Origin: Enterococcus caccae ATCC BAA-1240
GTDB taxonomy: Bacteria; Bacillota; Bacilli; Lactobacillales; Enterococcaceae
Assembly (NCBI RefSeq): GCF_000407145.1
Contig: NZ_KE136474.1
Location: 1-64,000 of the forward strand
Length of the DNA stretch: 64,000 nt
Reading direction: 5' to 3'
The translations under genes and the position numbers were made by a program. Positions within the stretch are counted from its first letter, which is position 1. Each line of letters starts with the position of its first letter. This document shows positions 37,792 through 49,215 of this stretch, piece after piece. The notes beneath the pieces were generated by a model. The model had not been told where the DNA came from. It ran no database searches and was given only the letters and a program-made list of their open reading frames with translations.

Positions 37792-38331
37792 TTATTTTTG
37801 GAATGGCATACCTAATTGTGTCAACAATTCACGAGATTCTTCATCTGTGTTTGCTGTTGTTACAATAACGATGTCCATACCGCGTACTTTATCTACTAAA
37901 TCATAATCAACTTCTGGGAAGATTAATTGTTCTTTAACACCTAAAGTATAGTTACCGCGTCCGTCAAAAGCTTTTTTGCTTACTCCGTGGAAGTCACGTA
38001 CACGAGGTAGAGAAACAGATACTAATTTATCTAAAAATTCGTACATTCTTTCTCCGCGTAAAGTAACTTTCGCACCGATTGGCATTCCTTCACGTAAACG
38101 GAAACCAGCGATTGATTTCTTAGCTTTAGTGATCAATGGTTTTTGACCTGTGATCAATGCTAATTCTTCAACTGCTTTATCTAAATTTTTTGCGTTTGAA
38201 ACAGCGTCACCCACACCCATGTTAATAACGATCTTATCAACTTTTGGTGTTTGCATAACTGAACTATAATTAAATTTTTCCACTAATGCTGGAGTAATTT
38301 CTTTAATATATTTTTCTTTCAGGCGGTTCAT
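37792..38331 (-). CDS. rplE: 50S ribosomal protein L5
   Basis: 179 residues. The conserved [13 protein letters not shown] and [10 protein letters not shown] motifs are visible. It binds 5S rRNA and contacts the P-site tRNA. Confidence 0.98.
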   Translation of the reverse strand: MNRLKEKYIKEITPALVEKFNYSSVMQTPKVDKIVINMGVGDAVSNAKNLDKAVEELALITGQKPLITKAKKSIAGFRLREGMPIGAKVTLRGERMYEFLDKLVSVSLPRVRDFHGVSKKAFDGRGNYTLGVKEQLIFPEVDYDLVDKVRGMDIVIVTTANTDEESRELLTQLGMPFQK

Positions 38332-38357
38332 TTAGTAAGCCCCTCCTTCCTTTTAAT

Positions 38358-38666
38358 CTATTTATCTAAGACTTCACCGGTTTTTTTAGAAACACGGACT
38401 TTTTTACCATCGATTTCTTTGTAACCTACACGACCAGCTACACCTGTTCCGTCAATCACCATTACATTAGAAACATGAATCGGCGCTTCGACTTCTAGGA
38501 TTCCGCCTTGCGGCGCTGCTTGATTTGGTTTTTGGTGTTTTTTCATGATGTTAACACCTTCAACGATGACTTTGTCTTTTTTAGGAAACGCTGCTAATAC
38601 AACGCCTTCTTTATTTTTGTCTTTACCAGTGATAATTTTCACTTTATCGCCTTTTTTAACAAACAT
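38358..38666 (-). CDS. rplX: 50S ribosomal protein L24
   Basis: 102 residues with an N-terminal KOW motif ([20 protein letters not shown]). An early assembly protein at the tunnel exit. It follows rplN in the spc part of the cluster. Confidence 0.98.
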   Translation of the reverse strand: MFVKKGDKVKIITGKDKNKEGVVLAAFPKKDKVIVEGVNIMKKHQKPNQAAPQGGILEVEAPIHVSNVMVIDGTGVAGRVGYKEIDGKKVRVSKKTGEVLDK

Positions 38667-38700
38667 TACTGTTTCGCACCTCCTTTGATACGTGTCCTGA

Positions 38701-39099
<399 letters not shown>

Positions 39100-39128
39100 T
39101 CAATCTATATAGGAAAATCTCGTTTTTA

Positions 39129-39395
39129 TTAGATAATAACTGCTTCTTCGACTACCTCTAGTAAACGGAAACGTTTTGTAGCTGATAATGGACGAGTTTC
39201 CATGATTCTTACGATGTCTCCAACTTTTGCAGTGTTGTTTTCATCATGAGCTTTGTATTTCTTAGAATATTTCATACGTTTACCATAAATAGGATGGTTT
39301 TTCTTTGTTTCTACGACAACAGTGATAGTTTTATCCATTTTGTCTGAAACAACACGACCTTGGTAAACTTTGCGTTGATTTCTTTCTTCAGTCAT
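39129..39395 (-). CDS. rpsQ: 30S ribosomal protein S17
   Basis: 88 residues from ATG 39395 ([19 protein letters not shown]), which has AAGGAGG upstream; the longer frame overlaps that site. It is an OB-fold protein that binds the 5' domain of 16S rRNA. Confidence 0.96.
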   Translation of the reverse strand: MTEERNQRKVYQGRVVSDKMDKTITVVVETKKNHPIYGKRMKYSKKYKAHDENNTAKVGDIVRIMETRPLSATKRFRLLEVVEEAVII

Positions 39396-39418
39396 ACGCG
39401 TTTGGCCTCCTTCCACTA

Positions 39419-39607
39419 TTAGTTAGCTTGTTCACGCAATACTGTTTTGATGCGTGCAATCGATTGACGTACTTCTTTAATACGTGCAGTGTTTTCTAAT
39501 TGACCTGTTGCTAGTTGGAATCTAAGATTAAATAATTCTTCTTTGAATTGCTTTTCTTTTTCAAGCATTTCGGCAGTGGTTAATTCTCTGATTTCTTTAA
39601 CCTTCAT
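39419..39607 (-). CDS. rpmC: 50S ribosomal protein L29
   Basis: 62 residues from ATG 39607 ([20 protein letters not shown]), two long helices. Its start overlaps the last codons of rplP by 11 bp, with GGTGG as the binding site, so translation is coupled. It docks trigger factor at the exit tunnel. Confidence 0.96.
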   Translation of the reverse strand: MKVKEIRELTTAEMLEKEKQFKEELFNLRFQLATGQLENTARIKEVRQSIARIKTVLREQAN

Positions 39608-40031
39608 TCGATTCACCACCCATTTCCTCACGTTTTACAATTTTGGTTTTCACCGGTAATTTGTGGGATGCAAGACGAAGTGCTTCACGAGCTACTTCTT
39701 CAGGTACGCCTGCGATTTCAAACATGATCTTGCCACGTTTAACTGGAGAAACCCAGCCTTCAGGAGCCCCTTTACCTTTACCCATACGAACACCGATAGC
39801 TTTACTTGTATATGATTTGTGAGGGAAAATTTTAATCCATACTTTCCCGCCACGTTTCATATAACGAGTCATAGCAATACGGGCAGCTTCGATTTGACGG
39901 TTAGTAATCCAGTGAGATTCAGTTGCTTGTAAACCCCATTCACCAAATGCTACTTCTTTTCCGCCTTTGGCTTCACCACGCATTTTACCTCTAAATTCAC
40001 GACGGTGTTTTACACGTTTAGGTACTAACAT
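39597..40031 (-). CDS. rplP: 50S ribosomal protein L16
   Basis: 144 residues beginning [19 protein letters not shown]. It binds 23S rRNA near the A-site tRNA elbow. It lies 2 bp after rpsC and overlaps rpmC. Confidence 0.98.
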   Translation of the reverse strand: MLVPKRVKHRREFRGKMRGEAKGGKEVAFGEWGLQATESHWITNRQIEAARIAMTRYMKRGGKVWIKIFPHKSYTSKAIGVRMGKGKGAPEGWVSPVKRGKIMFEIAGVPEEVAREALRLASHKLPVKTKIVKREEMGGESNEG

Positions 40032-40033
40032 GA

Positions 40034-40690
40034 TTATTTCCCTCCTTTCTCAGTGTTTTTTTTCGTTGGAAGAATTTCTCCACGGTAAATCCACACTTTA
40101 ACTCCTAATTTTCCGTAAGTTGTGTCTGCTTCTTCCCATGCGTAATCAATATCAGCACGCAAAGTGTGAAGTGGAACTGTACCTTCAGAGTAACCTTCTG
40201 AACGAGCGATATCAGCACCGTTTAAACGACCTGATACTTGAGTTTTGATTCCTTTAGCGCCTGAACGCATAGTGCGTTGGATCGCTTGTTTTTGAGCACG
40301 ACGGAACGCAACACGGTTTTCTAATTGACGTGCAATTCCTTCGCCTACTAATTTTGCATCTAAATCTGGTTTTTTGATTTCAATGATGTTGATGTGAACT
40401 CGTTTACCAGTTAGTGAATTTAATGATTTTCTTAGGTTTTCGACTTCAGATCCGCCTTTACCAATAACCATACCTGGTTTAGCTGTGTGGATTGAAATAT
40501 TCACACGATTTGCAGCGCGCTCGATCTCAATTGTAGACACAGCGGCATCAGCAAGTTTTGACGCGATAAATTTACGGATTCTTAAATCTTCGTGTAAGAA
40601 CTCAGCATACTCTTTTTCAGCATACCATTTTGCATCCCAGTCGCGGATGATGCCTACACGCATTCCAATTGGATGTACTTTTTGACCCAC
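40034..40690 (-). CDS. rpsC: 30S ribosomal protein S3
   Basis: 218 residues with a KH domain ([18 protein letters not shown]) and a C-terminal S3 domain. It lines the mRNA entry channel. The gap of about 110 bp to rplV contains a hairpin. Confidence 0.98.
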   Translation of the reverse strand: MGQKVHPIGMRVGIIRDWDAKWYAEKEYAEFLHEDLRIRKFIASKLADAAVSTIEIERAANRVNISIHTAKPGMVIGKGGSEVENLRKSLNSLTGKRVHINIIEIKKPDLDAKLVGEGIARQLENRVAFRRAQKQAIQRTMRSGAKGIKTQVSGRLNGADIARSEGYSEGTVPLHTLRADIDYAWEEADTTYGKLGVKVWIYRGEILPTKKNTEKGGK

Positions 40691-40731
40691 TGATTGTCCC
40701 TCCTCTTAATCTTTTAAGGTTCGGTAGTCAC

Positions 40732-40760
40732 TATCTTTTAATACTTAGGTATCAAAGATA
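40732..40760 (-). other. Hairpin between rplV and rpsC
   Basis: TATCTTT pairs with AAAGATA, and an inner ATAC pairs with GTAT around a TTAG loop. It sits in one of the few wide gaps of the ribosomal operon. Its role is unknown. Confidence 0.45.
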
Positions 40761-40800
40761 ATGATCCTCCTCTTATTAAGTGACGTCTGTTTAAAACAGA

Positions 40801-41148
40801 TTATTTTTCTGATACTACTACTGTAAGATGACTTGTACGTTTATTGATTGGTGATGCTGAACCTTTTGCACGTGGACGGAAGCGTTTCATTGTTGGTCCT
40901 TCGTTAACAAATGCTTCAGATACTACTAAGTTTTCAACGTCTAAGTCAAAGTTATTTTCTGCGTTAGCAACTGCTGACATTAAAACTTTTTCAATGATTC
41001 CAGCAGATTTGTTTGGCATGAATTTCAAGATAGAAATTGCATCCGCAACGCTTTTACCTCTGATAAGATCGATTACTAAACGGGCTTTACGAGGTGAAGT
41101 GCGAACTGTTTTTGCAGTTGCCTTAGCTGATGTAATTTGTTCTGACAT
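40801..41148 (-). CDS. rplV: 50S ribosomal protein L22
   Basis: 115 residues from the second ATG (41148), which has the better spacing to GGGGAGG. The extended beta-hairpin ([17 protein letters not shown]) reaches into the exit tunnel, the macrolide-relevant region, and shows no insertion or deletion. Confidence 0.95.
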   Translation of the reverse strand: MSEQITSAKATAKTVRTSPRKARLVIDLIRGKSVADAISILKFMPNKSAGIIEKVLMSAVANAENNFDLDVENLVVSEAFVNEGPTMKRFRPRAKGSASPINKRTSHLTVVVSEK

Positions 41149-41169
41149 TTGCATTTCCTCCCCTCAAAA

Positions 41170-41448
41170 TTAACGTCTAGTTTTCTTATCGTCGGCTCCG
41201 TGGCCACGATAAGTTCTAGTTGGTGCAAATTCACCTAATTTATGTCCTACCATGTCTTCTTGGATGTATACAGGAACGTGTTTACGTCCATCATATACGG
41301 CAATTGTAAACCCAACGAATTGTGGGAAAATTGTAGAACGGCGAGACCAAGTTTTAATTACTTTCTTCTTTTCGGCACCTTGTTGAGCTTCTACTTTTTT
41401 CATTAAATGCTCATCAGCGAAAGGTCCTTTTTTCAAACTACGACCCAT
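41170..41448 (-). CDS. rpsS: 30S ribosomal protein S19
   Basis: 92 residues beginning [19 protein letters not shown], with [16 protein letters not shown] near the end. A 30S head protein that partners S13. Confidence 0.98.
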   Translation of the reverse strand: MGRSLKKGPFADEHLMKKVEAQQGAEKKKVIKTWSRRSTIFPQFVGFTIAVYDGRKHVPVYIQEDMVGHKLGEFAPTRTYRGHGADDKKTRR

Positions 41449-41490
41449 GGTGAACCTCCTCTCAAAATGTACGACACATGGTCAAAAAAA

Positions 41491-42321
41491 TTATTTAGTA
41501 CGACGACGAACGATAAGTTTGTCTGATTTAGCTTTTTTATTACGAGTTTTCAAGCCGATAGCTGGTTGACCCCAAGGTGATACTGGAGCTTTACGTCCAA
41601 TCGGTTGTTTACCTTCACCACCACCGTGTGGGTGATCGTTCGGGTTCATTACGCTACCACGTACAGTTGGGCGTTTACGCATCCAACGAGAGCGGCCTGC
41701 TTTACCAATGTTGATTAACTCGTGTTGCTCGTTACCAACAGCACCGACAGTTGCACGGCAAGTTGCTAAGATCATACGAACTTCACCAGAGTTCAAACGG
41801 ATCAATACGTATTTGCCTTCTTTACCAAGTACTTGAGCACTTGTTCCAGCAGAACGGATTAATTGACCGCCTTTACCAGGTTTCATTTCAATATTGTGGA
41901 CAACAGTACCTACTGGAATATTTTCCAATGGTAATGCGTTCCCTACTTTAATATCTGCTTCAGTACCGGAAACAAGGCGCATGCCTACTTCCAATCCTTT
42001 TGGTGCTAAAATGTATGCTTTAACTCCATCTTCGTAATGTACTAACGCGATGTTAGCAGAACGGTTTGGATCATACTCGATAGTTTTGACAACCGCTACA
42101 ACGTTATCTTTATTACGTTTGAAGTCGATCATACGGTATTGACGTTTGTGACCGCCACCTTGATGACGAACTGTAATACGACCGTTGTTGTTACGACCGG
42201 CATGGTTTTTTAATGGCGCCAACAACGTTTTTTCCGGTGTTGATGTCGTGATTTCAGCGAAATCAGATGCTGTCATATTACGACGGCCATTTGTGGTAGG
42301 TTTGTACTTTTTAATCGCCAC
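41491..42321 (-). CDS. rplB: 50S ribosomal protein L2
   Basis: 276 residues. The near-peptidyl-transferase motif [14 protein letters not shown] with its conserved His is intact, and the C-terminus is basic. It is required for subunit association and peptidyl transfer. Confidence 0.98.
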   Translation of the reverse strand: MAIKKYKPTTNGRRNMTASDFAEITTSTPEKTLLAPLKNHAGRNNNGRITVRHQGGGHKRQYRMIDFKRNKDNVVAVVKTIEYDPNRSANIALVHYEDGVKAYILAPKGLEVGMRLVSGTEADIKVGNALPLENIPVGTVVHNIEMKPGKGGQLIRSAGTSAQVLGKEGKYVLIRLNSGEVRMILATCRATVGAVGNEQHELINIGKAGRSRWMRKRPTVRGSVMNPNDHPHGGGEGKQPIGRKAPVSPWGQPAIGLKTRNKKAKSDKLIVRRRTK

Positions 42322-42360
42322 GTCTTTTTCCCTCCCATTTAATAGTTAAACATGGTCTGC

Positions 42361-42651
42361 TTATTCAGCAGCATCGAAAATTTGAATTTCTTTTGAATCA
42401 TCTGTTAATGTCACAACAGCTTTGCGACGTTTTTTTGTATAGCCAGCGTGTTTACCCATACGTTTAAATTTAGGGCGCACGTTAATGATGTTTACGTTTT
42501 TAACTTTAACATCAAATGCTGCTACAACAGCTTGTTTTACTAAAGTTTTATTAGCACGAGTGTCCACTTCGAAAGTGTATTTCTTTTCGTCCATAGCAAG
42601 CATGGATTTTTCAGTGATCACTGGGCGTTTGATTACGTCTAGTAAGTTCAT
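42361..42651 (-). CDS. rplW: 50S ribosomal protein L23
   Basis: 96 residues ([20 protein letters not shown]). It is the exit-tunnel docking site for trigger factor and SRP. The start shares a base with the rplD stop (TAATG), coupling translation. Confidence 0.98.
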   Translation of the reverse strand: MNLLDVIKRPVITEKSMLAMDEKKYTFEVDTRANKTLVKQAVVAAFDVKVKNVNIINVRPKFKRMGKHAGYTKKRRKAVVTLTDDSKEIQIFDAAE

Positions 42652-43274
42652 TATGCAAGCACCTCCTCAATTTGAGTAAGAGCAGTTTGTGTTGCCAATA
42701 CTTTTGTATTAGAAACGATATCTAAAACACTTACGTTATCAGAAGTTACTACAGAAACGTTTGGTAGATTACGAGCAGATAATGCTGCAAAATCATTGCC
42801 TGTTTCTAAAACAACTAATACTTTTGTATCAATAGATAAGTTTGTTAAAACTTGTTTGAATTCTTTTGTTTTTGGTGCATCAAAGCCTAAAGCTTCAACT
42901 GCTACCAAGTTATTTTCAGCAACTTTATCTGATAATACAGATTTCATTGCTAAACGACGAACTTTTTTAGGAAGTTTGTAGCTGTAAGAACGCGGTGTTG
43001 GTCCGAAGACTACGCCACCTCCACGCCATTGTGGTGAACGAATTGAACCTTGACGAGCACGACCAGTTCCTTTTTGACGCCATGGTTTACGGCCGCCGCC
43101 ACGAACTTCTCCGCGGTGTTTAACTGAGTGTGTACCTTGTCTTAATGAAGCACGTTGCATGATGATTGCATCGTAGACAACAGTTTCATTTGGTTCGATT
43201 CCGAAAATCTCTTCGTTTAAAGTGATTTCACCATTTTGAGTTCCATCTTGTTTAAATAATGCTACATTCGGCAT
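42651..43274 (-). CDS. rplD: 50S ribosomal protein L4
   Basis: 207 residues. The tunnel loop [19 protein letters not shown] looks wild-type. In many bacteria L4 also regulates its own S10 operon; whether that holds here cannot be told. Confidence 0.98.
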   Translation of the reverse strand: MPNVALFKQDGTQNGEITLNEEIFGIEPNETVVYDAIIMQRASLRQGTHSVKHRGEVRGGGRKPWRQKGTGRARQGSIRSPQWRGGGVVFGPTPRSYSYKLPKKVRRLAMKSVLSDKVAENNLVAVEALGFDAPKTKEFKQVLTNLSIDTKVLVVLETGNDFAALSARNLPNVSVVTSDNVSVLDIVSNTKVLATQTALTQIEEVLA

Positions 43275-43299
43275 TCCTTAGTTCCTCCTTTCCCTACGC

Positions 43300-43929
43300 T
43301 TATTTAGCTTTCACAGCTGATTTGATTGTGATTAATGATTTTTTCGCTCCAGGAATGTTACCTTTAATCATGATTACATTTCTTTCAGCGTCCACTTTAA
43401 CAATTTCAAGGTTTTGAATTGTTACGCGGTTACCGCCCATACGGCCGGCAAGTTTTTTATTTTTAAATACACGGTTAGGTGCAACTGGACCCATTGACCC
43501 AGGACGACGGTGGTAACGAGAACCGTGAGACATTGGTCCGCGGCTTTGTCCGTGACGTTTGATAACGCCTTGGAATCCTTTACCTTTCGAAGTTCCTGTA
43601 ACATCAATAATGTCTCCTGCTTGGAAAACATCTACCTTAATTTCTTTACCTACTTCATATTCTCCTAGCTCAACATTTTTGAATTCCTTAATGAAGCGCT
43701 TAGGAGCCGTGTTTGCTTTTGCAACATGACCTTTCGCAGGTTTGTTCGATAAAACTTCACGTTTGTCTTGGTAACCGATTTGGATAGCTTCGTATCCGTC
43801 AGTCTCAACAGTTTTCACTTGTAAAACTACGTTTGGCGTAGCTTCAACTACTGTTACTGGAATTAATTCACCAGACTCAGTAAAGATTTGTGTCATTCCC
43901 ACTTTTTTTCCTAAGATTCCTTTGGTCAT
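43300..43929 (-). CDS. rplC: 50S ribosomal protein L3
   Basis: 209 residues beginning [20 protein letters not shown]. The central [17 protein letters not shown] loop extends to the peptidyl transferase centre and shows no linezolid-type change that I can recognise. Confidence 0.98.
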   Translation of the reverse strand: MTKGILGKKVGMTQIFTESGELIPVTVVEATPNVVLQVKTVETDGYEAIQIGYQDKREVLSNKPAKGHVAKANTAPKRFIKEFKNVELGEYEVGKEIKVDVFQAGDIIDVTGTSKGKGFQGVIKRHGQSRGPMSHGSRYHRRPGSMGPVAPNRVFKNKKLAGRMGGNRVTIQNLEIVKVDAERNVIMIKGNIPGAKKSLITIKSAVKAK

Positions 43930-43953
43930 GAGTACACCTCCATCATCTTGATT

Positions 43954-44262
43954 TTATAGTTTGATTTCAATATTTACACCAGATGGTAAGTCAAGCTTCA
44001 TTAAAGCATCAACTGTTTTTGGTGTTGGGTTCACAATGTCGATTAGACGTTTGTGCGTACGCATTTCGAATTGTTCGCGTGAATCTTTGTATTTATGAGT
44101 CGCACGAATAACTGTGTAAAGCGAGCGTTCTGTTGGTAATGGAATTGGTCCTGACACGTCAGCTCCAGTTCTTTTTGCTGTTTCCACAATTTTATCCGCT
44201 GATTGATCTAAAATACGGTGTTCATACGCTTTTAAACGGATACGAATTTTTTGTTTTGCCAT
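43954..44262 (-). CDS. rpsJ: 30S ribosomal protein S10
   Basis: 102 residues from ATG 44262 ([16 protein letters not shown]) with a GGAGGGA site; the longer frame is not conserved. The loop residues around [11 protein letters not shown], linked elsewhere to tigecycline resistance, appear normal. It is also the NusE antitermination factor. First gene of the S10 operon. Confidence 0.97.
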   Translation of the reverse strand: MAKQKIRIRLKAYEHRILDQSADKIVETAKRTGADVSGPIPLPTERSLYTVIRATHKYKDSREQFEMRTHKRLIDIVNPTPKTVDALMKLDLPSGVNIEIKL

Positions 44263-44435
44263 CTTGTTCCCTCCTTCGCCTATTTTGAAAGTAGACATAG
44301 CTCCACGAAAATTTTTCCGTCACGCTCGTTCGTGGCAAAGCGTCCGGGCGTGTCGCAACCTCTCGTTTCTTAGCCGGTAGATCAAAAGCTTGATTTACCA
44401 ATGCTTTTTACACTTCTGTAAATAGCACCTTTGTA
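44263..44435 (-). promoter_or_regulatory. Leader region of the S10 operon
   Basis: About 165 nt lie between the predicted start point and rpsJ. The leader includes a GC-rich stretch with a CCACGAA/TTCGTGG hairpin (44303-44335) and other potential pairings. Its length and composition stand out from the AT-rich surroundings and suggest an autoregulatory leader. Confidence 0.5.
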
Positions 44436-44464
44436 ATTATATTATAGAAACATAGTAATAGCAA
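44436..44464 (-). promoter_or_regulatory. Promoter of the S10-spc-alpha cluster
   Basis: TTGCTA (44464-44459), 17 bp, TATAAT (44441-44436) on the minus strand; a second TATAAT overlaps just upstream. The flanking sequence is very AT-rich on the upstream side, as with UP elements. Confidence 0.7.
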
Positions 44465-44622
44465 GGATTTTTTCAAGAAAATGACATTTTTTTTCAGACT
44501 ACTTTCCCCTGACTGCTCTCCCTAGTTTAGCAACCTTTGATAATCTTTATTTATTAATAGAAAACGACAGCTTAATTTCCTTCTTCGTATAATTACACCC
44601 AAGCTAATTCTTTAAAATTATC

Positions 44623-44651
44623 TTGACGTATATCGAGGTTCGATATACAAT
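44623..44651 (+). promoter_or_regulatory. Promoter of the PadR operon
   Basis: TTGACG (44623-44628), 17 bp, TACAAT (44646-44651). The spacer is occupied by the first palindromic operator. Confidence 0.8.
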
Positions 44652-44680
44652 AACAATACGATATATCGAACCTCGATATA
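44629..44680 (+). promoter_or_regulatory. Twin palindromic operators of the PadR gene
   Basis: Two 19-bp arms (44629-44647 and 44662-44680) are perfect inverted copies of each other. Each arm is itself a palindrome of TATATCGA, three bases and TCGATATA. The first covers the promoter spacer and the second lies just past the -10, ending 17 bp before the start codon. This is a clear autorepression layout. Confidence 0.85.
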
Positions 44681-44697
44681 AAAAGGTGGTCTATTTA

Positions 44698-45024
44698 ATG
44701 GAAGAAAAACTAAGAAAAATCTATGTACCAATGACCGAAACCGGTTTTTACATCCTATTCTCATTAAAAGAAGAACGTCACGGTTACAGTATCATTCAGT
44801 ACGTAAAAAATTTAACGAATCAAGAAATTATCATTAGTGCAGGGACAATGTACGGTAGTCTTAGTAAAATGGAAAAAGATGGGTTGATCCAGGCAACAAA
44901 AGAAGAAAACAGGCGTAAAAGCTATTTAATCACAGAACTGGGAAATGAGATCTTACTCCATGAAATCAATCGAATTAATAGATTATACAAAAACAGTATA
45001 GGAGCGAAAGTAAATGAAGAATAA
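44698..45024 (+). CDS. PadR-family transcriptional regulator
   Basis: 108 residues from ATG 44698 (AAAGGTGG site). Earlier in-frame starts fall within the operator and promoter. The winged helix includes GFYILFSLKEERHGYSIIQYV, the recognition region ISAGTMYGSLSKMEKDGLI and the wing ENRRKSYLITELG. A short C-terminal helix is present for dimerisation. PadR repressors often respond to small molecules or antibiotics. The gene is followed with an 11-bp overlap by a DUF2812 membrane protein, which is a frequent PadR partner. Confidence 0.9.
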   Translation: MEEKLRKIYVPMTETGFYILFSLKEERHGYSIIQYVKNLTNQEIIISAGTMYGSLSKMEKDGLIQATKEENRRKSYLITELGNEILLHEINRINRLYKNSIGAKVNEE

Positions 45025-45562
45025 AAAAATAATAAAATGGTTCGGTTTAGCTGATTTTTCCAAAGAGGAAGTCTTTTTGCAGCAGCAACATGAGCAAGGG
45101 TGGAAAATGGTTGATTTAAAACTCCCTTTCAGTATCTATATTTTTGAAAAATGCAAACCTGAAGACTATGTATACCAACTAGATTTCAAACCAGAAGAAA
45201 CAGATACCGACGAGTATTTGCAACTTTTCCAAGATTGCGGTTGGGAATACTTCTATAAATTTGGCTGCTGGTATTATTTCAGAAAACCAAAATCTGAAAC
45301 GATAGAGGAAAACGTCATTTTCAGTGATGCGCCCTCTCGTGCCGAAATGGCAAAAAAAGTAGTAAAGTTCCAAAGTATATGCATTGCCGCTGTTTTGTTC
45401 CCTGCACTCTGCTTGTTCCCTACACTATTAAATAGAAGCGAAGAAAAAAGGAGTATGCCCGTTGTTTTCTTGTCAATATATGCGATTATTCTATTTCTTT
45501 TAATTGGGATTCATTTAACAAATTTTTTGAAGCTCAATCGCATTATCAGAAACGATAAATAG
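45014..45562 (+). CDS. DUF2812-domain membrane protein
   Basis: 182 residues. The N-terminal 100 residues match the DUF2812 pattern (FGLADFSKEEVFLQQQHEQGWKM, with Trp/Tyr-rich beta segments such as CGWEYFYKFGCWYYF). Two helices lie at about 115-135 and 148-170, and the tail is charged. The function is unknown. Translation is coupled to the PadR gene by overlap, and the pair probably answers an envelope or drug signal (inference). Confidence 0.85.
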   Translation: MKNKKIIKWFGLADFSKEEVFLQQQHEQGWKMVDLKLPFSIYIFEKCKPEDYVYQLDFKPEETDTDEYLQLFQDCGWEYFYKFGCWYYFRKPKSETIEENVIFSDAPSRAEMAKKVVKFQSICIAAVLFPALCLFPTLLNRSEEKRSMPVVFLSIYAIILFLLIGIHLTNFLKLNRIIRNDK

Positions 45563-45638
45563 TTACCCGTCCCCAGATAAACACCTTCTAAAAAACGTTA
45601 CTACTTCCACCCCACTCTATTCCTTCATAAATAAAAAA

Positions 45639-45660
45639 GCCGGAGGGAATTCCCTCCGGC
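45639..45660 (-). terminator. Terminator of tuf
   Basis: A perfect 22-bp palindrome, GC-rich, followed by six Ts on the minus strand, about 60 bp after the tuf stop codon. Confidence 0.93.
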
Positions 45661-45718
45661 TTACGTCCGAGTACGCCGATGTTTTACGTCGGTTTTATTG
45701 CTTTATATTAATCTGTAA

Positions 45719-46906
45719 TTATTTAACGATTTCAGAAACAACGCCTGAACCAACAGTACGTCCGCCTTCACGAATAGAGAAACGAGTTCCGTCTTCGATA
45801 GCGATTGGGTGGATCAATTCAACGTCCATTGCAACGTTATCACCAGGCATTACCATTTCAACGCCTTCTGGTAATTCAACTACACCAGTTACGTCAGTTG
45901 TACGGAAGTAGAACTGAGGACGGTAGTTAGTGAAGAATGGAGTGTGACGTCCGCCTTCTTCTTTTGATAAAACATAAACTTCAGCTTTAAATTTTGTGTG
46001 TGGAGTGATTGAAGCAGGTTTTGCCAATACTTGTCCACGTTCGATATCTTCACGAGCAACACCACGTAATAACGCACCGATGTTATCGCCAGCTTCAGCG
46101 TAGTCTAATAATTTACGGAACATTTCAACACCTGTAACAGTTGTTTTAGATGTTTCTTCTTTAATACCAACGATTTCGATTTCGTCACCAACGCGAACTT
46201 CTCCACGTTCAACACGGCCTGTAGCAACAGTACCACGTCCAGTGATTGAGAATACGTCTTCGACTGGCATCATGAATGGTTTGTCAGTATCACGAGTTGG
46301 AGTTGGGATGTACTCATCAACTGCAGCCATTAATTCCATGATTTTTTCTTCATATGAAGCGTCGCCTTCTAAAGCTTTCAAAGCAGAACCAGCGATAACT
46401 GGAGTGTCGTCACCTGGGAAGTCATATTCAGATAATAAATCACGAACTTCCATTTCTACTAATTCTAATAATTCTTCGTCATCTACCATATCCATTTTGT
46501 TTAAGAAAACAACGATGTATGGTACACCAACGTTACGTGATAACAAGATATGCTCACGAGTTTGAGGCATAGGACCATCAGCAGCAGATACTACTAAGAT
46601 AGCTCCATCCATTTGTGCAGCACCAGTGATCATGTTTTTAACGTAATCCGCGTGTCCTGGGCAATCCACGTGTGCGTAGTGACGAGCATCAGTTTCATAC
46701 TCAATGTGAGAAGTGTTGATTGTGATACCACGTTCTTTTTCTTCTGGAGCGTTATCGATATCAGCATAGTTTTGAGCTTCACCGCCACCGTGTTTAGCTA
46801 ACACAGTTGCAATTGCAGCAGTTAATGTAGTTTTACCATGGTCAACGTGTCCAATAGTACCAATGTTTACATGGGGTTTAGAACGGTCAAATTTTTCTTT
46901 AGCCAT
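45719..46906 (-). CDS. tuf: Elongation factor Tu
   Basis: 395 residues. The G1 motif GHVDHGKTT (19-27), G2 RGITI, G3 DCPGH and G4 NKMD are intact, with domains II and III following. It delivers aminoacyl-tRNA to the ribosome. It is 139 bp after fusA with an AGGAGGA site. The wide gap suggests an additional promoter, though I cannot place it. Confidence 0.98.
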   Translation of the reverse strand: MAKEKFDRSKPHVNIGTIGHVDHGKTTLTAAIATVLAKHGGGEAQNYADIDNAPEEKERGITINTSHIEYETDARHYAHVDCPGHADYVKNMITGAAQMDGAILVVSAADGPMPQTREHILLSRNVGVPYIVVFLNKMDMVDDEELLELVEMEVRDLLSEYDFPGDDTPVIAGSALKALEGDASYEEKIMELMAAVDEYIPTPTRDTDKPFMMPVEDVFSITGRGTVATGRVERGEVRVGDEIEIVGIKEETSKTTVTGVEMFRKLLDYAEAGDNIGALLRGVAREDIERGQVLAKPASITPHTKFKAEVYVLSKEEGGRHTPFFTNYRPQFYFRTTDVTGVVELPEGVEMVMPGDNVAMDVELIHPIAIEDGTRFSIREGGRTVGSGVVSEIVK

Positions 46907-47045
46907 TTTAAATGTTCCTCCTAAAATATATGAATTTTATTTTATTTGATAGATAGTTTACAGCTACCTGATCATCTTTAATTAGTTTAACCGAAATCGG
47001 TAGAAAATCCTAGTCATAAATAAGCATAAGCCAATTTCTTAACTA

Positions 47046-49133
47046 TTAAGCGTTGTTTCCGCCATTTTTCTTGATGATTTCTTCTTGTACAGATTTTGGT
47101 ACATCTTCATAGTGGTCAAAGACCATCATAAACGTACCGCGACCTTGTGTTGCTGAACGTAATGTTGTAGCGTAACCGAACATTTCAGCTAGAGGCACCA
47201 TCGCATTAACGATTTGTGAGTTACCGTGTGCTTCCATACCTTCAACACGTCCACGACGACTTGTAACGTGTCCCATAATATCACCTAAGTAATCTTCTGG
47301 TACAGTGATCGTTACTTTCATCATTGGTTCTAAGATAACTGGGTTAGCTTTCTTAGCAGCCGCACGTAGAGCCATAGAAGCTGCTACACGGAAGGCTGTT
47401 TCATTTGAATCGACATCATGGTATGAACCATCATAAAGTTTTGCCTTAATATCAACTAATGGGTATCCAGCAAGAACACCGTTGTTCATTGATTCAGCTA
47501 AACCTTTTTCAACCGCTGGGATGTATTCACGAGGAACCACACCACCGACGATAGCATTTTCAAATTCAAAACCTTTTCCTTCTTCGTTTGGTGTAAATTC
47601 AACCCAGACATGTCCGTATTGACCTTTACCACCAGACTGACGTACAAACTTACCTTCTGCCTGCGTTACAGGAGCACGGAAAGTTTCACGGTATGATACT
47701 TGTGGAGCACCAACGTTAGCTTCAACCTTGAACTCACGTCTCATACGGTCTACTAATACGTCTAAGTGCAATTCGCCCATACCAGAGATAACTGTTTCAC
47801 CAGTTTCAACGTTTGTTTCAACGCGGAATGACGGATCTTCTTCTGCAAGTTTTTGCAGAGCTACACCCATTTTATCTTGGTCAGCTTTTGATTTAGGTTC
47901 AACAGCAACTTGAATAACTGGTTCTGGGAACTCAATTGATTCAAGAATAACTGGTGAATCTACCGCACATAAAGTATCACCAGTTGTTGTATCTTTCAAT
48001 CCAACAGCGGCAGCGATATCTCCTGAGAACACTTTATCGATTTCTTTACGTGTGTTCGCGTGCATTTGTAGAATACGACCGATACGTTCTTTTTTGTCTT
48101 TAGAAGCGTTCAATACGTATGAACCACTTTCAAGGACACCAGAATAGACACGGAAGAATGTTAAACGACCTACGAATGGGTCAGTCATAACTTTAAATGC
48201 TAGTGATGCAAAAGGTGCTTCGTCATCAGCAGGACGAGTTGTTTCTTCGTCTGTTTTAACGTCGATCCCTTTGATTGCATCGATATCTAGTGGTGATGGC
48301 AAGTAGTCAAGAACTGCATCAAGCATTAATTGAACACCTTTATTTTTAAAGGCAGAACCAGCCATTACTGGGAAGAACTCAACGTTGATCGTTGCTTGGC
48401 GGATACCCGCTTTTAATTCTTCAATTGTAATTTCTTCACCGTCTAAATATTTCATCATTAGGTCTTCATCAGTTTCAGCAACAGCTTCAACTAATTTTTC
48501 ACGCCATTCAACTGCTTGATCCATATATTCTTCTGGAATTTCAGTTTCTTGGATGTCTGTACCTAAGTCATTTGTATAGATTTCAGCTTTCATCGTAATT
48601 AAATCGATGATCCCTGTAAAGTTATCTTCTGAACCAATTGGCAATTGGATTGGATGTGCATTTGCTTGTAAACGATCATGTAATGAGTTTACAGAGTATA
48701 AGAAATCCGCACCGATTTTATCCATTTTGTTACAGAAAACAACACGTGGAACTTTATATTCAGTCGCTTGACGCCAAACTGTTTCAGTTTGAGGTTCCAC
48801 ACCTGATTGTGAATCAAGAACGGTTACAGCACCATCCAATACACGTAGTGAACGTTGAACTTCAATAGTGAAATCCACGTGTCCTGGTGTGTCGATGATG
48901 TTTACACGGTAACCTTTCCATTCTGCCGTTGTTGCGGCAGAAGTGATCGTAATACCACGTTCTTGCTCTTGTTCCATCCAGTCCATTTGTGATGCACCTT
49001 CGTGCGTTTCACCAATTTTATGGATTTTACCAGTGTAATAAAGGATACGCTCTGTTGTTGTTGTTTTACCAGCATCAACGTGAGCCATAATTCCAATATT
49101 ACGAGTTTTTTCTAACGAAAATTCTCTTGCCAT
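47046..49133 (-). CDS. fusA: Elongation factor G
   Basis: 695 residues with five domains. [12 protein letters not shown] (17-28), DTPGHVDF and NKMD are the GTPase motifs. It drives translocation. It lies 82 bp after rpsG. I saw no obvious departure from the family, including in the fusidic-acid region. Confidence 0.98.
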   Translation of the reverse strand: MAREFSLEKTRNIGIMAHVDAGKTTTTERILYYTGKIHKIGETHEGASQMDWMEQEQERGITITSAATTAEWKGYRVNIIDTPGHVDFTIEVQRSLRVLDGAVTVLDSQSGVEPQTETVWRQATEYKVPRVVFCNKMDKIGADFLYSVNSLHDRLQANAHPIQLPIGSEDNFTGIIDLITMKAEIYTNDLGTDIQETEIPEEYMDQAVEWREKLVEAVAETDEDLMMKYLDGEEITIEELKAGIRQATINVEFFPVMAGSAFKNKGVQLMLDAVLDYLPSPLDIDAIKGIDVKTDEETTRPADDEAPFASLAFKVMTDPFVGRLTFFRVYSGVLESGSYVLNASKDKKERIGRILQMHANTRKEIDKVFSGDIAAAVGLKDTTTGDTLCAVDSPVILESIEFPEPVIQVAVEPKSKADQDKMGVALQKLAEEDPSFRVETNVETGETVISGMGELHLDVLVDRMRREFKVEANVGAPQVSYRETFRAPVTQAEGKFVRQSGGKGQYGHVWVEFTPNEEGKGFEFENAIVGGVVPREYIPAVEKGLAESMNNGVLAGYPLVDIKAKLYDGSYHDVDSNETAFRVAASMALRAAAKKANPVILEPMMKVTITVPEDYLGDIMGHVTSRRGRVEGMEAHGNSQIVNAMVPLAEMFGYATTLRSATQGRGTFMMVFDHYEDVPKSVQEEIIKKNGGNNA

Positions 49134-49215
49134 TCTAGGTTGTTCTCCTCTCTTTATTTAGATCGATTGTAAAGTGACTGTCTGTTGTAAAGTTAAATTA
49201 CATACAGAGAGGATC

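Noticed and set aside
43422-43631. Second minus-strand frame inside rplC
   Set aside because: It is wholly inside the conserved L3 gene in another frame, so it is a shadow.
45639-45660. Perfect 22-bp palindrome as an operator
   Set aside because: Its position after tuf and the following T-run make it a terminator.
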